The notes: a model not told the origin generated them from the sequence alone. DNA of 62,437 nt from Streptomyces griseorubiginosus (GCF_017614965.1 NZ_WVUG01000016.1:1-62437), one strand, 5' to 3'; positions 17,468 through 26,691 are shown, numbered from the stretch's first letter. Numbers and translations: made by a program.

Positions 17468-18049
17468 CTAGTCCGGATCGAGGACGGCCTGGATGGCCGG
17501 GGCGAGGCCGCGTTCGATCTCGTCCGGCGTCAGGGTGGTCACTGCGGGGAGCCGCAGTAGGTAGCGGGTGAGTCCGAGGCCGAGGAGCTGTGCTGAGACC
17601 AGGCCGGCCCGGCGTGCGGCGGCTTCCGGGCCGAGAGCGGCGGCCAGGGCGGGGGCGACCTGCGCCGCGAAGATCTCGTGCATTCGTGCCGCGGCCTGTT
17701 CGTTGGTGACCGCCGAGCGCATCAGGACCAGCAGCGCGTCGTCGGCCGGGTCGCCTTCCCAGCGTGCGAGGAAGTGCCGCACCAGGGTCTGGGGAAGCTC
17801 GTCCGCCGCGACGTCCGTGAGGTCGGGCAGTCGCAGGTCGATGGTGAGTGTCGCGTCGAAGAGCTGGGCCTTGTTGCCGAAGTAGCGCATGACCATCGAG
17901 GGGTCGATGCCGGCGTCGGAGGCTACGGCTCGGATCGTCGTGCGCTCGTAGCCGTGTTCCGCGAATCGCTCGCGTGCGGCGCGCAGGATGGCGGCCTTGG
18001 TGCGGTCCGAACGCCTGTCGGTGCTGGTGTTCTCGGTGCCTTGCGTCAT
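17468..18049 (-). CDS. TetR-family regulator
   Basis: A 193-residue regulator with a typical N-terminal TetR domain (about residues 15-62; ERTTIRAVASDAGIDPSMVM then RYFGNK). The C-terminal part resembles the common TetR C-terminal domain of actinomycetes. The ATG at 18049 starts exactly where the family starts, although the frame stays open further upstream. It is divergent from a flavin monooxygenase at 18177. The 127 bp between them hold several copies of a GCCAAC/GTTGGC palindrome, so autoregulation and control of the monooxygenase are likely. Confidence 0.93.
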   Translation of the reverse strand: MTQGTENTSTDRRSDRTKAAILRAARERFAEHGYERTTIRAVASDAGIDPSMVMRYFGNKAQLFDATLTIDLRLPDLTDVAADELPQTLVRHFLARWEGDPADDALLVLMRSAVTNEQAAARMHEIFAAQVAPALAAALGPEAAARRAGLVSAQLLGLGLTRYLLRLPAVTTLTPDEIERGLAPAIQAVLDPD

Positions 18050-18050
18050 G

Positions 18051-18134
18051 CCAACGACTGTAGGCCAACGAGTGTTGACTTTCCAGTGCGGAATCAAGCA
18101 TGATGCCAACAGGCGTTGGCCAACAACTGTTGGC
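18051..18134. promoter_or_regulatory. cluster of TetR operators (GCCAAC-N4-GTTGGC)
   Basis: Clear inverted repeats are GCCAACAGGCGTTGGC at 18105-18120 and GCCAACAACTGTTGGC at 18119-18134, sharing two bases. An imperfect copy is at 18064-18079 (GCCAACGAGTGTTGAC), with another half site near 18051. Overlapping sites suggest cooperative binding of two dimers, and the right-hand sites lie just before the flavin monooxygenase start. Confidence 0.85.
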
Positions 18135-18176
18135 AAACGTTCGTCGGCTTTGTCCCACCGGAAGGGAAACCCCCTC

Positions 18177-19307
18177 ATGAACACCACCGCGCTCCCCGGC
18201 CGCACCGAAGTCGCCATCGTCGGCGGCGGCCCGACCGGACTCGCGCTCGCTGTCACGCTCGCGTCCGCCGGCATCGACTTCGTCGTCCTGGACCGGCTGG
18301 CCGAAGGCGCGAACACCTCACGGGCCGCCGTCGTGCACGCCCGCACCCTGGAGGTCCTGGACGAGCTGGGAGCGTCCGAGGACCTGATCGCGCGAGGCGT
18401 CCAAGTCACCCGGTTCGCCGTCCGCGACGGTGCCCGGAGGCTGCTGACCGTGCCGTTCGACCAGCTGCCCACGGCGCACCCCTACACGCTGATGGTCCCG
18501 CAGTACGAGACCGAGAGCGTGCTGCTGGAGCGGCTGCGGGCGCTCGGTGGCGACGTGCACCGCCCCTACGAGGTCACTTCCGTCGTCCAGGACGCGGACG
18601 GTGTCACGCTCACCATGACCAATGGCGAGACGCTGCGCGCCGCGTACGCCGTCGGCGCCGACGGGATGCACAGCACCGTGCGCGAGGCCGCGGGCATCGG
18701 ATTCACCGGCAACGCCTACGCCGAGTCCTTCGTGCTCGCCGACGTCATGATGGACTGGGCCCCGGGCCCCGGGGAGGTCTCGCTCACCTTCGGCACCGCG
18801 GGACTCACCGTCGTAGCGCCGCTGCCCGGAGGGCACTACCGGGTCGTCGCCACCGTGGACGACGCGCCCGCCACCCCGGATCTCGCCTTCGTCCAGCGGC
18901 TGTTGGACGAACGCGCCCCGGGCCAGGCCAAGGTAACCGGCCTGGCGTGGTCGTCACGGTTCCGGGTGCACCACCGGGTCGCCGAACACTACCGTGCCGG
19001 CCGTCTGCTGCTGGCCGGCGACGCCGCCCATGTGCACAGCCCCGCCGGCGGTCAGGGGATGAACACCGGCATCCAGGACGGCCACGCTCTGGGCAGGGCG
19101 TTCGCGTCCGGAGAGCTCGACGGCTACGAGGCGCGGCGCCGGCCCGTCGCCCAGCGGGTGGTCGCCTTCACCGACCGGATGACCCGCGTCGCCACCACGC
19201 GCAACGCGATGGCTCGCGGAGCACGCAACATCGCGCTTCCCCTGCTCGGCCACACGCCGATGCCCAAGAAGCTCGCCACCGAACTCGCCGAGCTCAACTA
19301 CCGGTAG
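18177..19307 (+). CDS. FAD-dependent monooxygenase (PheA/TfdB type)
   Basis: This is a 376-residue class A flavoprotein hydroxylase. It shows the FAD motif GGGPTGL at residues 16-22, a DG motif (VGADGMHSTVREA) and the GD motif (LLLAGDAAHVHSPAGGQGMN). The length is that of the short form, without the thioredoxin-like C-terminal domain found in phenol hydroxylase or rifampicin monooxygenase. It uses NAD(P)H and O2 to hydroxylate an aromatic or polyketide ring; the substrate is unknown. Divergent TetR and multiple operators suggest induction by the substrate, which fits either catabolism or detoxification of an antibiotic-like compound. No other enzyme accompanies it. Confidence 0.9.
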   Translation: MNTTALPGRTEVAIVGGGPTGLALAVTLASAGIDFVVLDRLAEGANTSRAAVVHARTLEVLDELGASEDLIARGVQVTRFAVRDGARRLLTVPFDQLPTAHPYTLMVPQYETESVLLERLRALGGDVHRPYEVTSVVQDADGVTLTMTNGETLRAAYAVGADGMHSTVREAAGIGFTGNAYAESFVLADVMMDWAPGPGEVSLTFGTAGLTVVAPLPGGHYRVVATVDDAPATPDLAFVQRLLDERAPGQAKVTGLAWSSRFRVHHRVAEHYRAGRLLLAGDAAHVHSPAGGQGMNTGIQDGHALGRAFASGELDGYEARRRPVAQRVVAFTDRMTRVATTRNAMARGARNIALPLLGHTPMPKKLATELAELNYR

Positions 19308-19595
19308 GGCCACCGTGATTCGCGGCTTCTCGTTTCGTCGTCTGCGAGAGGGGCAGGGCCTTGTGGCGCGTCAGGTCTCCGCACCCGAGGGCCGTGGGCG
19401 CAGGGAACCCGCCGCTCGATGCTCGCGTCCTTTCGCTCACGCCCCTCCAGGATCGGGGACTCCGCCGAGGACGCGGCCTGAGAGGTGGAGCCCCGAGGTG
19501 GATCCTCGGCGAATTCCGTGGAAACTCCACCTACTTCACGTGCCCATGACAGCATTCGGGGTTGTTGTTGCCGTTGCCGGCGAAGGGGGAGTGGG

Positions 19596-20945
19596 ATGAG
19601 GACGAGACGTGGGGTGGCAGGGGTGTTGGCCGCGGCTGCCATGGCCGTGCTGGCGTGGGGGACTCCGGCGCAGGCCGCGACCCCGGTGCCGACGCCCGGG
19701 GCGCTGCTCCCGAACGGGACCAGTGCAGCGATGAGCAAGCTGGAGCTGACCGAGCACCGTGTGTCCCCCACGACGATCAGCACGCTGGACGGTCACCTGC
19801 CCAATGTCGGGGTGGACACGGTCCTGAAGTCCGCCAACCACCCCATGTACAGCAGCAGTGGTTCCGGGTGCACGAGCACCGAGTTGGCCGCGCGGCCGAT
19901 CAACCCTGCGGCGTCATCGGCCTACTGCTGGGACACCGGCGACGCCCTGACCCAACAATTCGTACCCCAGGGACTCACCTCGTCCGGCGACGCCGACGAC
20001 GACGGCATGTGGGGCACGAACAAGGTGATCCTCTCGGGGTGGACCAACAACGACGACCTCGCGAGCTCCACCCCCGACGACGACGGCCTGGCACGGGTGG
20101 CGTTCATCGACGCCAACACCCCCGGCGCCTTCAAATACCGGTGGGTGCTGCTGGTCGTGCCCATCAATGGCGGCGACGACTTCGACAAACTGGGCTCGCA
20201 CCTCGGCGGCATGGTCTGGTACGGCGACAAGCTCCTGGTCACCGCGTCCCGCGGCGACGACAGCAACAACGCGCTGTTCGTCTTCGACTTCAAGCACATC
20301 CTGCAGGCGACCGTGAACTCGCACGAGATCGGCAAGGTCAGCGGCGGCTACTCGGCACGCGGCTACCAATACATCATGCCCGCGATCGGTTCCTACAGCC
20401 TGGGCGGCAAGTGCAGTGGCGCATCCGTCACCGGCTACCCCTGCTTCGACGGGCTCACCATGGACCGCAGCACCAGCCCGTACAGCATCGTCGCCAACGA
20501 ATGGCGCACCACCGGCGGTGACGCCCAGCCCGCCCGGATCTTCCGCTACGACCTCGCCGCTCCAGGCGGTGCCATGCCGCTCGTCACCAGCGGGGGCAAG
20601 GCCTATGCCGACCCGACCAAGAGCTACGTGACCAACAACGCGGCCGGGTTGCAGGCGGTGCTCGCGAACAACGACAAGTACTACGCCGCCGACGCCCTGT
20701 GGGGGCCGGGGGTGCACGGCATCCTGTGGAAGATGAGCACCAGCGGCGCCGCCACGTCGCACACCTGCAGCGGACAGGTCCAGGCGAACGCATGCTGGGC
20801 CCAGCACAGCGAGGGCATGTCGCTGTGGTGGAGCACCCAGCAGTTGTGGTCACAGACCGAATGGGCCGCGGACTCCGCCGGAGCGTGGAAGCAACCGGCC
20901 ATTCCCGAAAGGGTGTTGTTCTCCGTGCCGTTCTCCAGCATGTGA
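19596..20945 (+). CDS. secreted protein of unknown function
   Basis: The 449-residue product has an N-terminal signal peptide (MRTRRGVAGVLAAAAMAVLA, cut near PAQA) and no further membrane segment, so it is exported. The mature part contains many short Asp/Gly-rich turns and repeated beta-strand-like segments (for example VWYGDKLLVTASRG and LFVFDFKHI), suggestive of a beta-propeller, and several cysteines. I do not recognise the family. A GAAGGGGGAG ribosome site supports the ATG at 19596. It stands alone between the flavin monooxygenase and a probable terminator. Confidence 0.8.
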   Translation: MRTRRGVAGVLAAAAMAVLAWGTPAQAATPVPTPGALLPNGTSAAMSKLELTEHRVSPTTISTLDGHLPNVGVDTVLKSANHPMYSSSGSGCTSTELAARPINPAASSAYCWDTGDALTQQFVPQGLTSSGDADDDGMWGTNKVILSGWTNNDDLASSTPDDDGLARVAFIDANTPGAFKYRWVLLVVPINGGDDFDKLGSHLGGMVWYGDKLLVTASRGDDSNNALFVFDFKHILQATVNSHEIGKVSGGYSARGYQYIMPAIGSYSLGGKCSGASVTGYPCFDGLTMDRSTSPYSIVANEWRTTGGDAQPARIFRYDLAAPGGAMPLVTSGGKAYADPTKSYVTNNAAGLQAVLANNDKYYAADALWGPGVHGILWKMSTSGAATSHTCSGQVQANACWAQHSEGMSLWWSTQQLWSQTEWAADSAGAWKQPAIPERVLFSVPFSSM

Positions 20946-20963
20946 CGGCGGCGCCGGGCGAGC

Positions 20964-20989
20964 GAGGTGGCCCGCACGCGGGCGGCCTC
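20964..20989. terminator. hairpin after the secreted protein gene
   Basis: GCCCGC pairs with GCGGGC around a 2-base loop, and GAGG pairs with CCTC outside a small internal mismatch. It starts 18 bases after the stop at 20945 and also lies downstream of the leftward ferredoxin fragment, so it may serve both strands. Confidence 0.55.
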
Positions 20990-21022
20990 CGCGCCCTGAG
21001 CACCGTCGCAACGGCCGTGCGC

Positions 21023-21259
21023 TCACAGGCCCAGGACCAGGCGGGGCCCGCAGGAGCGGGCGACGCAGATGAGCATGGTGTCGCCGGCCGCCCGCTCGTC
21101 CTCGCGCAAGGGTGGGTCGCGGTGGTCGGGCGTTGCCTCGAGCACGTCGGTCTCGCAGGTGCCACAGGTTCCCTCCCGGCAGGAGAAGTCGACCTCGACG
21201 CCGGCCTCCGTGAGGACCTGGAGCACCGAGCGGTCGGGTGGAACCACATGCGGCGTCAC
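21023..21259 (-). pseudogene. fragment of a PDR/VanB-type reductase (C-terminal [2Fe-2S] domain only)
   Basis: The 78-codon frame contains a plant-type ferredoxin domain with the cysteine pattern SCREGTCGTC and a later cysteine (ICVARS), ending RLVLGL as in phthalate-dioxygenase-type reductases. Those enzymes also need an FMN and an NAD domain of about 230 residues in front, which are absent: the sequence upstream is the end of a MFS gene. It is therefore the leftover C-terminus of a reductase. It is not related in position to the intact reductase at 46238. Confidence 0.75.
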
Positions 21260-21269
21260 ATGCCGTCGC

Positions 21270-22535
21270 TCACCGGGTTCGGGCCGGTGCCGCCGACTTG
21301 CTGGCGTCCTGCTCCCGGGCCCCGGAGTTACGGCGCCCGCCGCCTCCGACGACGTACATCACCACGGCTGACGCGACGGCGAGGGCGATGAGCGCGCAGA
21401 CCGCCCACCAGCCGAGGTGGGTGTAGGCGCGGGTGCCGAGCCAGGACCCGGCGCTCGCGCCGAGGAACGAGCAGGTCATGTAGCCGGTGTTGAGCCGGCT
21501 GTGGATCTCCGGGCGCAGGGCGAAGATGCGGGCCTGGTTGGCGACCTGTCCGCACTGCACCGCCACGTCGATCAGCAGCAGTCCGGCGGCCAGGGCCACG
21601 ATGCCGGCGATGCCGCCGAGCGCGCCGGCCGTCAGCACGCCCGCCGCGGCGAGTCCGGCCGTGACACACCACAGGTTGACGCGGTCGGGCCCGTAGCGGT
21701 CCACCCACTTACCGGCGGACGGGGCGAGGAACATGCTGCCCGCGCCGACGAGGGCGAGCACGCCCACGGCCTGGGTGCCCATGTCGTAGCGCGGTCCGGT
21801 GATCAGCAGCGCGACCGCGGTCCAGGCGGCGCTGAAGCCGCCGAAGACGGTGACTTGGAAGAGCACGGACCGGCGCAGTTCCTTCTCGGTACGCAGCAGA
21901 CGCAGGGTGTCGGCGAGGAGAGAGCCGTAGATGTCGCGGACGGCCGGGACGGTCGTGGGCAGGGCGGTGCCGAGCACCGCGGCGAGCAGTGCGGTCAGCA
22001 CGGCGGCGACCAGATACGGGGCCCGCCAGCCCAGGTGCTCGCCGAGAACTCCGCCGAAGGCGCGGGCGAGCAAAATGCCGCCGATCAGTCCGGCCTGCAG
22101 GGTGCCGATCACGCGGCCGCGCCGCTCGGGTGCGACGAGCCCCGCCGCCATGGGAAGCAGGATCTGTGGCACCACGGTGGCCAGGCCCACGAGCGTGCCC
22201 GCGGCGAGCAGCAGCCCGATTCCGGGGGCGAGCCCCGCGGTCAGCAACGCCGCGCTGGTCACCGCGAGCAGCACGGTGATCAAGGGTCGGCGGGGGAGGC
22301 GGTCCCCGAGCGGGACGAGCAGGAAGATGCCGACGGCGTAGCCGAGCTGGGTCAGCGTGGCGAGGGTCGTGGCCGTGCCGTCGGAGACGTCGAGACTCCG
22401 GGCGATGAGGGGGGTGATGGCCTGCGGGAAATAGGCGTTGGCCACGGTGACACCGCAGGCCAGCGCCATGACGAGCGGAAGCCCGCGGCCGAGGGTGGTT
22501 GGCGCGGGGGACGCGGTGGGTGTGGTGGCCGACAT
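21270..22535 (-). CDS. MFS transporter (DHA1-like efflux)
   Basis: The 421-residue protein has twelve predicted membrane segments and the A-type loop motif (VPLGDRLPRRPL) between segments 2 and 3. It belongs to the drug/metabolite exporters. It is divergent from a TetR regulator at 22684, with a perfect palindrome and a related imperfect one between them, so efflux is probably induced by a ligand of that TetR. The C-terminal tail is hydrophilic and ends 10 bp before a ferredoxin fragment. Substrate unknown. Confidence 0.92.
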   Translation of the reverse strand: MSATTPTASPAPTTLGRGLPLVMALACGVTVANAYFPQAITPLIARSLDVSDGTATTLATLTQLGYAVGIFLLVPLGDRLPRRPLITVLLAVTSAALLTAGLAPGIGLLLAAGTLVGLATVVPQILLPMAAGLVAPERRGRVIGTLQAGLIGGILLARAFGGVLGEHLGWRAPYLVAAVLTALLAAVLGTALPTTVPAVRDIYGSLLADTLRLLRTEKELRRSVLFQVTVFGGFSAAWTAVALLITGPRYDMGTQAVGVLALVGAGSMFLAPSAGKWVDRYGPDRVNLWCVTAGLAAAGVLTAGALGGIAGIVALAAGLLLIDVAVQCGQVANQARIFALRPEIHSRLNTGYMTCSFLGASAGSWLGTRAYTHLGWWAVCALIALAVASAVVMYVVGGGGRRNSGAREQDASKSAAPARTR

Positions 22536-22656
22536 GACGACCGAGTGCTCCTTTCGACGTGCGGACGTCCCGCATGGGGAACGAGAACCACCTTCGAACG
22601 AACTGGTTGGTTCGGTTATGGGACACCCAGCCTCGCACGCCGACTCGCGAGGGTCA

Positions 22657-22672
22657 AACGAACCGGTTCGTT
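22657..22672. promoter_or_regulatory. TetR operator
   Basis: AACGAACCGGTTCGTT is a perfect 16-bp palindrome located 11 bases before the TetR start at 22684. An imperfect relative (AACGAACTGGTTGGTTCGG) is at about 22598-22616, on the MFS side. Both probably bind the TetR protein and control the divergent pair. Confidence 0.85.
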
Positions 22673-22683
22673 ACCATGACCGC

Positions 22684-23256
22684 ATGGCGTATGACTCAGC
22701 GGCGACCAAAGAGCGCATCATCGCGGCGGCGAGCACCGAGTTCGCGGCGCACGGTGTCGCCGGCGCCCGAGTCGACCGCATCGCCGCCGCCGCCCGGGCC
22801 AACAAGCGGGCGATCTACGACTACTTCGGCGACAAGAGCAAGCTCTTCGCCGTCGTCCTGGAGCGCCGCCTCGCCGAACTGGCCGAGGCCGTCCCGCCGT
22901 CCGAGGACCTGCCCGGGTACGCGGAGCGGCTCTTCGAGTACCACCGAACCCACCCCGAGGCCCTTCGCCTGGTGATGTGGGAGGCCCTGGAGATCGGCGA
23001 CGGGCCGGTCCCCGCCGAGGAGGAGCGCACCGCGCACTACGGCGACAAGGTGACCGCCGCGCAGGCGGCCGGTGAAGAGGATGACGACGCCCGGATCCGC
23101 GTGTTCCTCACCCTCGCCCTGGCGAGCTGGAGCGTCGCCATGCCCCAACTGCGGCGCATGGTGCTGGGACCCGACTTCGGCATGGACCGGCTCCGGCAGG
23201 AGATCGCACGGGCGGTGGCCGCGCTTCCCGGGGAGGGTTCGCGCGACGGCTCCTGA
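22684..23256 (+). CDS. TetR-family regulator
   Basis: A 190-residue TetR regulator. The DNA-binding domain occupies about residues 8-55, with recognition region RANKRAIYDYFGDK. The C-terminal part matches the common TetR ligand domain of this subgroup. It starts 148 bp from the start of the divergent MFS gene, with a perfect palindrome in between, so it most likely represses that exporter and itself. The ATG at 22684 begins where the family begins. Confidence 0.93.
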   Translation: MAYDSAATKERIIAAASTEFAAHGVAGARVDRIAAAARANKRAIYDYFGDKSKLFAVVLERRLAELAEAVPPSEDLPGYAERLFEYHRTHPEALRLVMWEALEIGDGPVPAEEERTAHYGDKVTAAQAAGEEDDDARIRVFLTLALASWSVAMPQLRRMVLGPDFGMDRLRQEIARAVAALPGEGSRDGS

Positions 23257-23317
23257 CCGGTCACCTCCAGCCCGGCACATAACCATGTCGGAACGGCGCT
23301 CGCCGCCGTGCGTGCGT

Positions 23318-23332
23318 GTTCATTGAACGAAC
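23318..23332. promoter_or_regulatory. IclR-type palindrome, site 1 (before the SDR)
   Basis: GTTCATTGAACGAAC, 69 bases upstream of the SDR start. It is one of four related 15-bp sites in this module (also 24170, 27546, 29954). The overlap with the site beside the IclR gene at 26720 suggests that this regulator binds here. Confidence 0.7.
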
Positions 23333-23400
23333 AAGCCGCACGCGTCGGTCGCTTCGGCGCAGAAGCCTGTCTTCGAACGCCGACCAAGGAGACATGAGCC

Positions 23401-24147
23401 ATGGCAGGACGACTTGCGGGCAGGACCGCCGTTGTGACCGGAGGCAGTACGGGTATCGGGCAGGAGATCGCCCGGCGACTCGCGGCCGACGGAGCGGACA
23501 TCGCGGTCGCGGACGTCAGCCCGGCGGACGAGACGCGGGAACTGGTCACGGCGACGGGCCGGCGGTTCTTCAGCGACAAGGTCGACGTCTCGGACGAGGA
23601 CGCGATCACCGGATTCGCCGCGAGGGTACGCGGCGAACTCGGCTTCGCCGACATCCTGGTGAACAACGCGGCCGTGGTTCTGCCGGCGGACCTGGACCAC
23701 GTGACGTACGAAGCATGGCGACGCACCTTCGCCGTCAACGTGGACGGCCCCTTCTTGGCCTCCAAGGCCTTCCTGCCGGACCTGAAGAGGTCCGGATCGG
23801 GGCGGATCATCAACATCACCTCGTCGAGCTACTGGACCGCGCCCCCTCCCTTCGTCTCCTACATCTCCGCCAAGGGCGCGCTCAACGGCCTCACCTCCGT
23901 CCTGGCCGCCAACCTCGCCGTTCATGACATCACCGTCAACGGCGTGGCCGCGGGACTGGTGCGGACCGCCGCGGCCGTGGAGAACACCGACGAGGCATTC
24001 TTCGAACAGGCCGTCCACATTCAGGACATCAAACGCGTGGAGATGCCCCACGACGTCTCGGGCGTCGTGGCGTTCCTCGCCTCCGACGACGCCGCCTTCA
24101 TCACGGGCCAGATCGTTGTCGCGGACGGCGGCAGCACACGTCGCTGA
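23401..24147 (+). CDS. SDR family oxidoreductase
   Basis: A complete 248-residue classical SDR: TGGSTGIG at residues 14-21, NNAA near 90, and the catalytic YISAK motif. Its C-terminus is of the usual form (ITGQIVVADGGSTRR). Its ATG is preceded by AAGGAGACATGAGCC. It heads catabolic module A, sits behind an IclR-type palindrome and is followed by an exporter behind a second one. It may oxidise an aryl alcohol or dihydrodiol intermediate; that is inference from context. Confidence 0.92.
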   Translation: MAGRLAGRTAVVTGGSTGIGQEIARRLAADGADIAVADVSPADETRELVTATGRRFFSDKVDVSDEDAITGFAARVRGELGFADILVNNAAVVLPADLDHVTYEAWRRTFAVNVDGPFLASKAFLPDLKRSGSGRIINITSSSYWTAPPPFVSYISAKGALNGLTSVLAANLAVHDITVNGVAAGLVRTAAAVENTDEAFFEQAVHIQDIKRVEMPHDVSGVVAFLASDDAAFITGQIVVADGGSTRR

Positions 24148-24169
24148 GCAGCCGTATCGCTGCGGGCTT

Positions 24170-24184
24170 GTTCGTCCAACGAAC
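24170..24184. promoter_or_regulatory. IclR-type palindrome, site 2 (before the MFS exporter)
   Basis: GTTCGTCCAACGAAC has exact GTTCGT/ACGAAC arms around a 3-base centre. It lies between the SDR stop and the MFS start at 24425. The gap of 277 bases holds no gene; the rest of it shows only a half site (GTCCATTGAG at 24187). Confidence 0.72.
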
Positions 24185-24424
24185 ATGTCCATTGAGAGTG
24201 ACGGGGGTCACTTCCTACCTTGACGCTGCTCAGCACACCGGTCACCACGTCGGGTGACCTGAAGCAGCGTCGGTCGCAGAGTCACGCGGAGGCAGGTCCG
24301 CGCAGGCCCCCCGGGGCGGTTCGGCAGTGGTGTCACCGCATCGCCCAACACAAGCACCCGCAGCAAGGTCCGGCGGCGAACGCCGGTTCCCACAGCAGCG
24401 CGCCGCGCGCGCAAGGAGTCATCC

Positions 24425-26134
24425 ATGGTCCAGATCGATTCACCCGCCGAGGCAAGCGGAGAGAGTGCCAGATACACCCTGCGGCCAGGCACGCTGGCCG
24501 CGGTGGTGCTCGCCGTGTGCCTCTCGCAGATGGCCCTTTCCGTCCCCTCGCTCATCACCGGGCTGATCCAGCAGGATCTCGCACCGTCCTCGGCACAGCT
24601 GACGTGGATCGTCGACGCCTTCTTCATCCCCGTCGCCGCCCTGGAGCTCGGCTTCGGCGTGTTCGGCGACCTCTTCGGGCGCAAGCGCCTGCTCGTCGGT
24701 GGCGCCGCCCTCGTCGTCGTGGGCTCCGCGGTCGCGGTCCTGGTGCCGGGCGCGGGGTCGTCGACGGACACCCGGGTGACACTGCTGATCATCGGTCAAC
24801 TCCTCAGCGGCATCGGGGCGGCGGCCATCTTCCCCACGAGCCTCGCCATGGTGGCGGCCGGCACGCACACCACCGCCACCCGCGCTCGTGGCGTGGCGGT
24901 CTGGGCCGCCGCGCTGTCGATCGGCGGCTTCCTCGGCCCGCTGCTCGCCGGCGTCGCCGCCAAGATCCACACCGGCTGGGACGGGAACGGGAACTGGCGC
25001 TGGGCCTACGTCGGTGTCCTCGTCATCGCCGCGGTCAGCGTGGGTCTGTCGCTGGCCCTCGCCCAGAACTCCGCCGCGCCCGAGGGCCGTTCCCTCGACT
25101 GGCCCGGCCAGATCACGGCCGCGCTCGGTCTGTTCGCTCTGCTGTACGCCGTGATCCAGGGCCCCGAGAGCGGCTGGGGGAGCCCGCAGATCGTCATCGC
25201 GTTCATCGCCGCGGGCGTCTTCCTCGCCCTGTTCGTCTTCGCCGAGGGCCGTGTCGCCCAGCCGCTGCTTCTCCTGAGCGCGTTCAGGAACCGGGCGTTC
25301 GCCGTGAACTCCGTGGTCACCCTGGTCGGCATGTTCGGCTTCCTCGCGATCATGTACTCCACCAGCATCCGCCTCACCACCGTCCAGGGATTCAGCCCGC
25401 TGAAGAGCTCCATCGCCTACCTGTTCTTCGGAGGCATCGGCTTCGTCCTGCTGCCCCTCACCTCCAAGCTGCTGGAGCGCTACAACCCCCGGTGGGTGCT
25501 CTTCGTCGGCCTGGGTCTCATCGGCGTCGGCGGACTGTGGTTCGCCGGCGTCCCGGCGAGCGACCGGGCGCTGGGCTCCATCGTCGGACCGCTCATCCTC
25601 GCCGGTGTCGGTTCGGGACTCGCCTTCGCCGCCATGAGTGCGGTCGCGGTCAACTCGCTGCCCAACCACCTCGCCGGCATGGCGAGCGGCGCCACGAGCA
25701 CCTTCCGGGACCTCGGGTTCGCCTTCGGCCCCGCGATCGCGGGCGCCGTCGCGCTCGGCCAGGCCGCCAAGGAGATGGCCCGCGAGGTGGCCGGCAACCC
25801 CGGCCTGAGCAAGGCGTACGCGGCATTCCAGGCCGCTCCCGCCCAGGCCCCCGCGGACCAGAGACCACAGCTCGAAGCGGCGGTGCACGCCGTGGCCTCG
25901 GGGCCGCTCGGCGCCAACTCGGTACCGGCCGCCGTCACGTCGCCGGACGGTCAGGTCATCCCCTTCAACCCGCTCAAGGACGTCGCGTTCCACGCCCTCA
26001 GCCACAGTTACTCCCACGCCTACGTGCTCGGCGGTGTGGCCGCTCTCGTGGCGGCCGCACTCACCCTCGTGGGCGGGCGCGGTGGTCCGGGGGAGACCCA
26101 TCTCGACGACGATCCGCACACCCTCGACGACTGA
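24425..26134 (+). CDS. MFS transporter, DHA2 type (14 segments)
   Basis: A 569-residue exporter with about fourteen hydrophobic segments and the motifs of the DHA2 group (FGDLFGRKRLLVGG, motif A; a segment rich in Gly and Ala, motif C-like, near residue 165). Proton-driven efflux or uptake of an aromatic compound fits its place in a catabolic module, but the sequence alone does not distinguish that from drug efflux. AAGGAG precedes the ATG. It is followed, after 137 bp, by an NTF2-like protein gene, and is preceded by an IclR-type site. Confidence 0.92.
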   Translation: MVQIDSPAEASGESARYTLRPGTLAAVVLAVCLSQMALSVPSLITGLIQQDLAPSSAQLTWIVDAFFIPVAALELGFGVFGDLFGRKRLLVGGAALVVVGSAVAVLVPGAGSSTDTRVTLLIIGQLLSGIGAAAIFPTSLAMVAAGTHTTATRARGVAVWAAALSIGGFLGPLLAGVAAKIHTGWDGNGNWRWAYVGVLVIAAVSVGLSLALAQNSAAPEGRSLDWPGQITAALGLFALLYAVIQGPESGWGSPQIVIAFIAAGVFLALFVFAEGRVAQPLLLLSAFRNRAFAVNSVVTLVGMFGFLAIMYSTSIRLTTVQGFSPLKSSIAYLFFGGIGFVLLPLTSKLLERYNPRWVLFVGLGLIGVGGLWFAGVPASDRALGSIVGPLILAGVGSGLAFAAMSAVAVNSLPNHLAGMASGATSTFRDLGFAFGPAIAGAVALGQAAKEMAREVAGNPGLSKAYAAFQAAPAQAPADQRPQLEAAVHAVASGPLGANSVPAAVTSPDGQVIPFNPLKDVAFHALSHSYSHAYVLGGVAALVAAALTLVGGRGGPGETHLDDDPHTLDD

Positions 26135-26271
26135 CCGCGCGACGAACCGGCCGTGCCGGACCGAGACATCCGGCCGGCCAGGAACGCCGGGGTGCCCGCC
26201 GCGACTCCTCCTCGGGAGCAGCAACGCGGCGGGCGACGCCGTACCACGAACGACGAGACAGGAGTTGGATC

Positions 26272-26691
26272 ATGACCACCACGCAAACAGCGCCGGGCGG
26301 TGCGGGCGAGGTCCGCGGGCTGGACACGGTTGCCCGGGCGGAGGCGGCATGGCTCGTCGCGATCACGGAAGGGGACGAGCAGCAGCGTGCGCTCATGCTG
26401 CCCGACTGCGTGATCGTCCACGGGCCGGCCGGGAACGTCCACGACCGCGAGCGCTTCCTCACCTACAACGCGTCGATGGGAGCCACCCTCGAGGCCGAGA
26501 CGAGTGAGGTGACGTGCCGGGAGGGCGGGGGCCGGGCCGTGGTGACCTGCTTTCAGAAGATGCGCATACGGCGCGTGCCCGACCTGCCGCCGTTCCTGGT
26601 GCAGGCCGTGGTCACCCGGGTGTGGTTCGCGACCGACGAGGGATGGCGGCTCGGGCACATGCAGCTCTCCCGGCGGCAGCCCGCGGCATGA
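26272..26691 (+). CDS. NTF2-like (SnoaL-like) protein
   Basis: The 139-residue protein has an NTF2-like fold pattern, beginning after a short flexible tail. It is a paralogue of the gene at 45822: both contain HDRE/Q-FLT early and end with VWxxxDEGWxLxHMQxxRR. The family covers small isomerases, hydrolases and the beta subunits of ring-hydroxylating dioxygenases, but no catalytic set can be named here. CAGGAGTTGG precedes the ATG. It follows the exporter and faces the IclR gene, so it may belong to the same regulon. Function unknown. Confidence 0.8.
   Translation: MTTTQTAPGGAGEVRGLDTVARAEAAWLVAITEGDEQQRALMLPDCVIVHGPAGNVHDRERFLTYNASMGATLEAETSEVTCREGGGRAVVTCFQKMRIRRVPDLPPFLVQAVVTRVWFATDEGWRLGHMQLSRRQPAA

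Noticed and set aside
24440..26224. Long open frame on the minus strand opposite the DHA2 transporter
   Set aside because: Its product is rich in Asp, Glu, Gly and Arg without any motif. It is a shadow produced by the GC-rich third codon position of the real gene.
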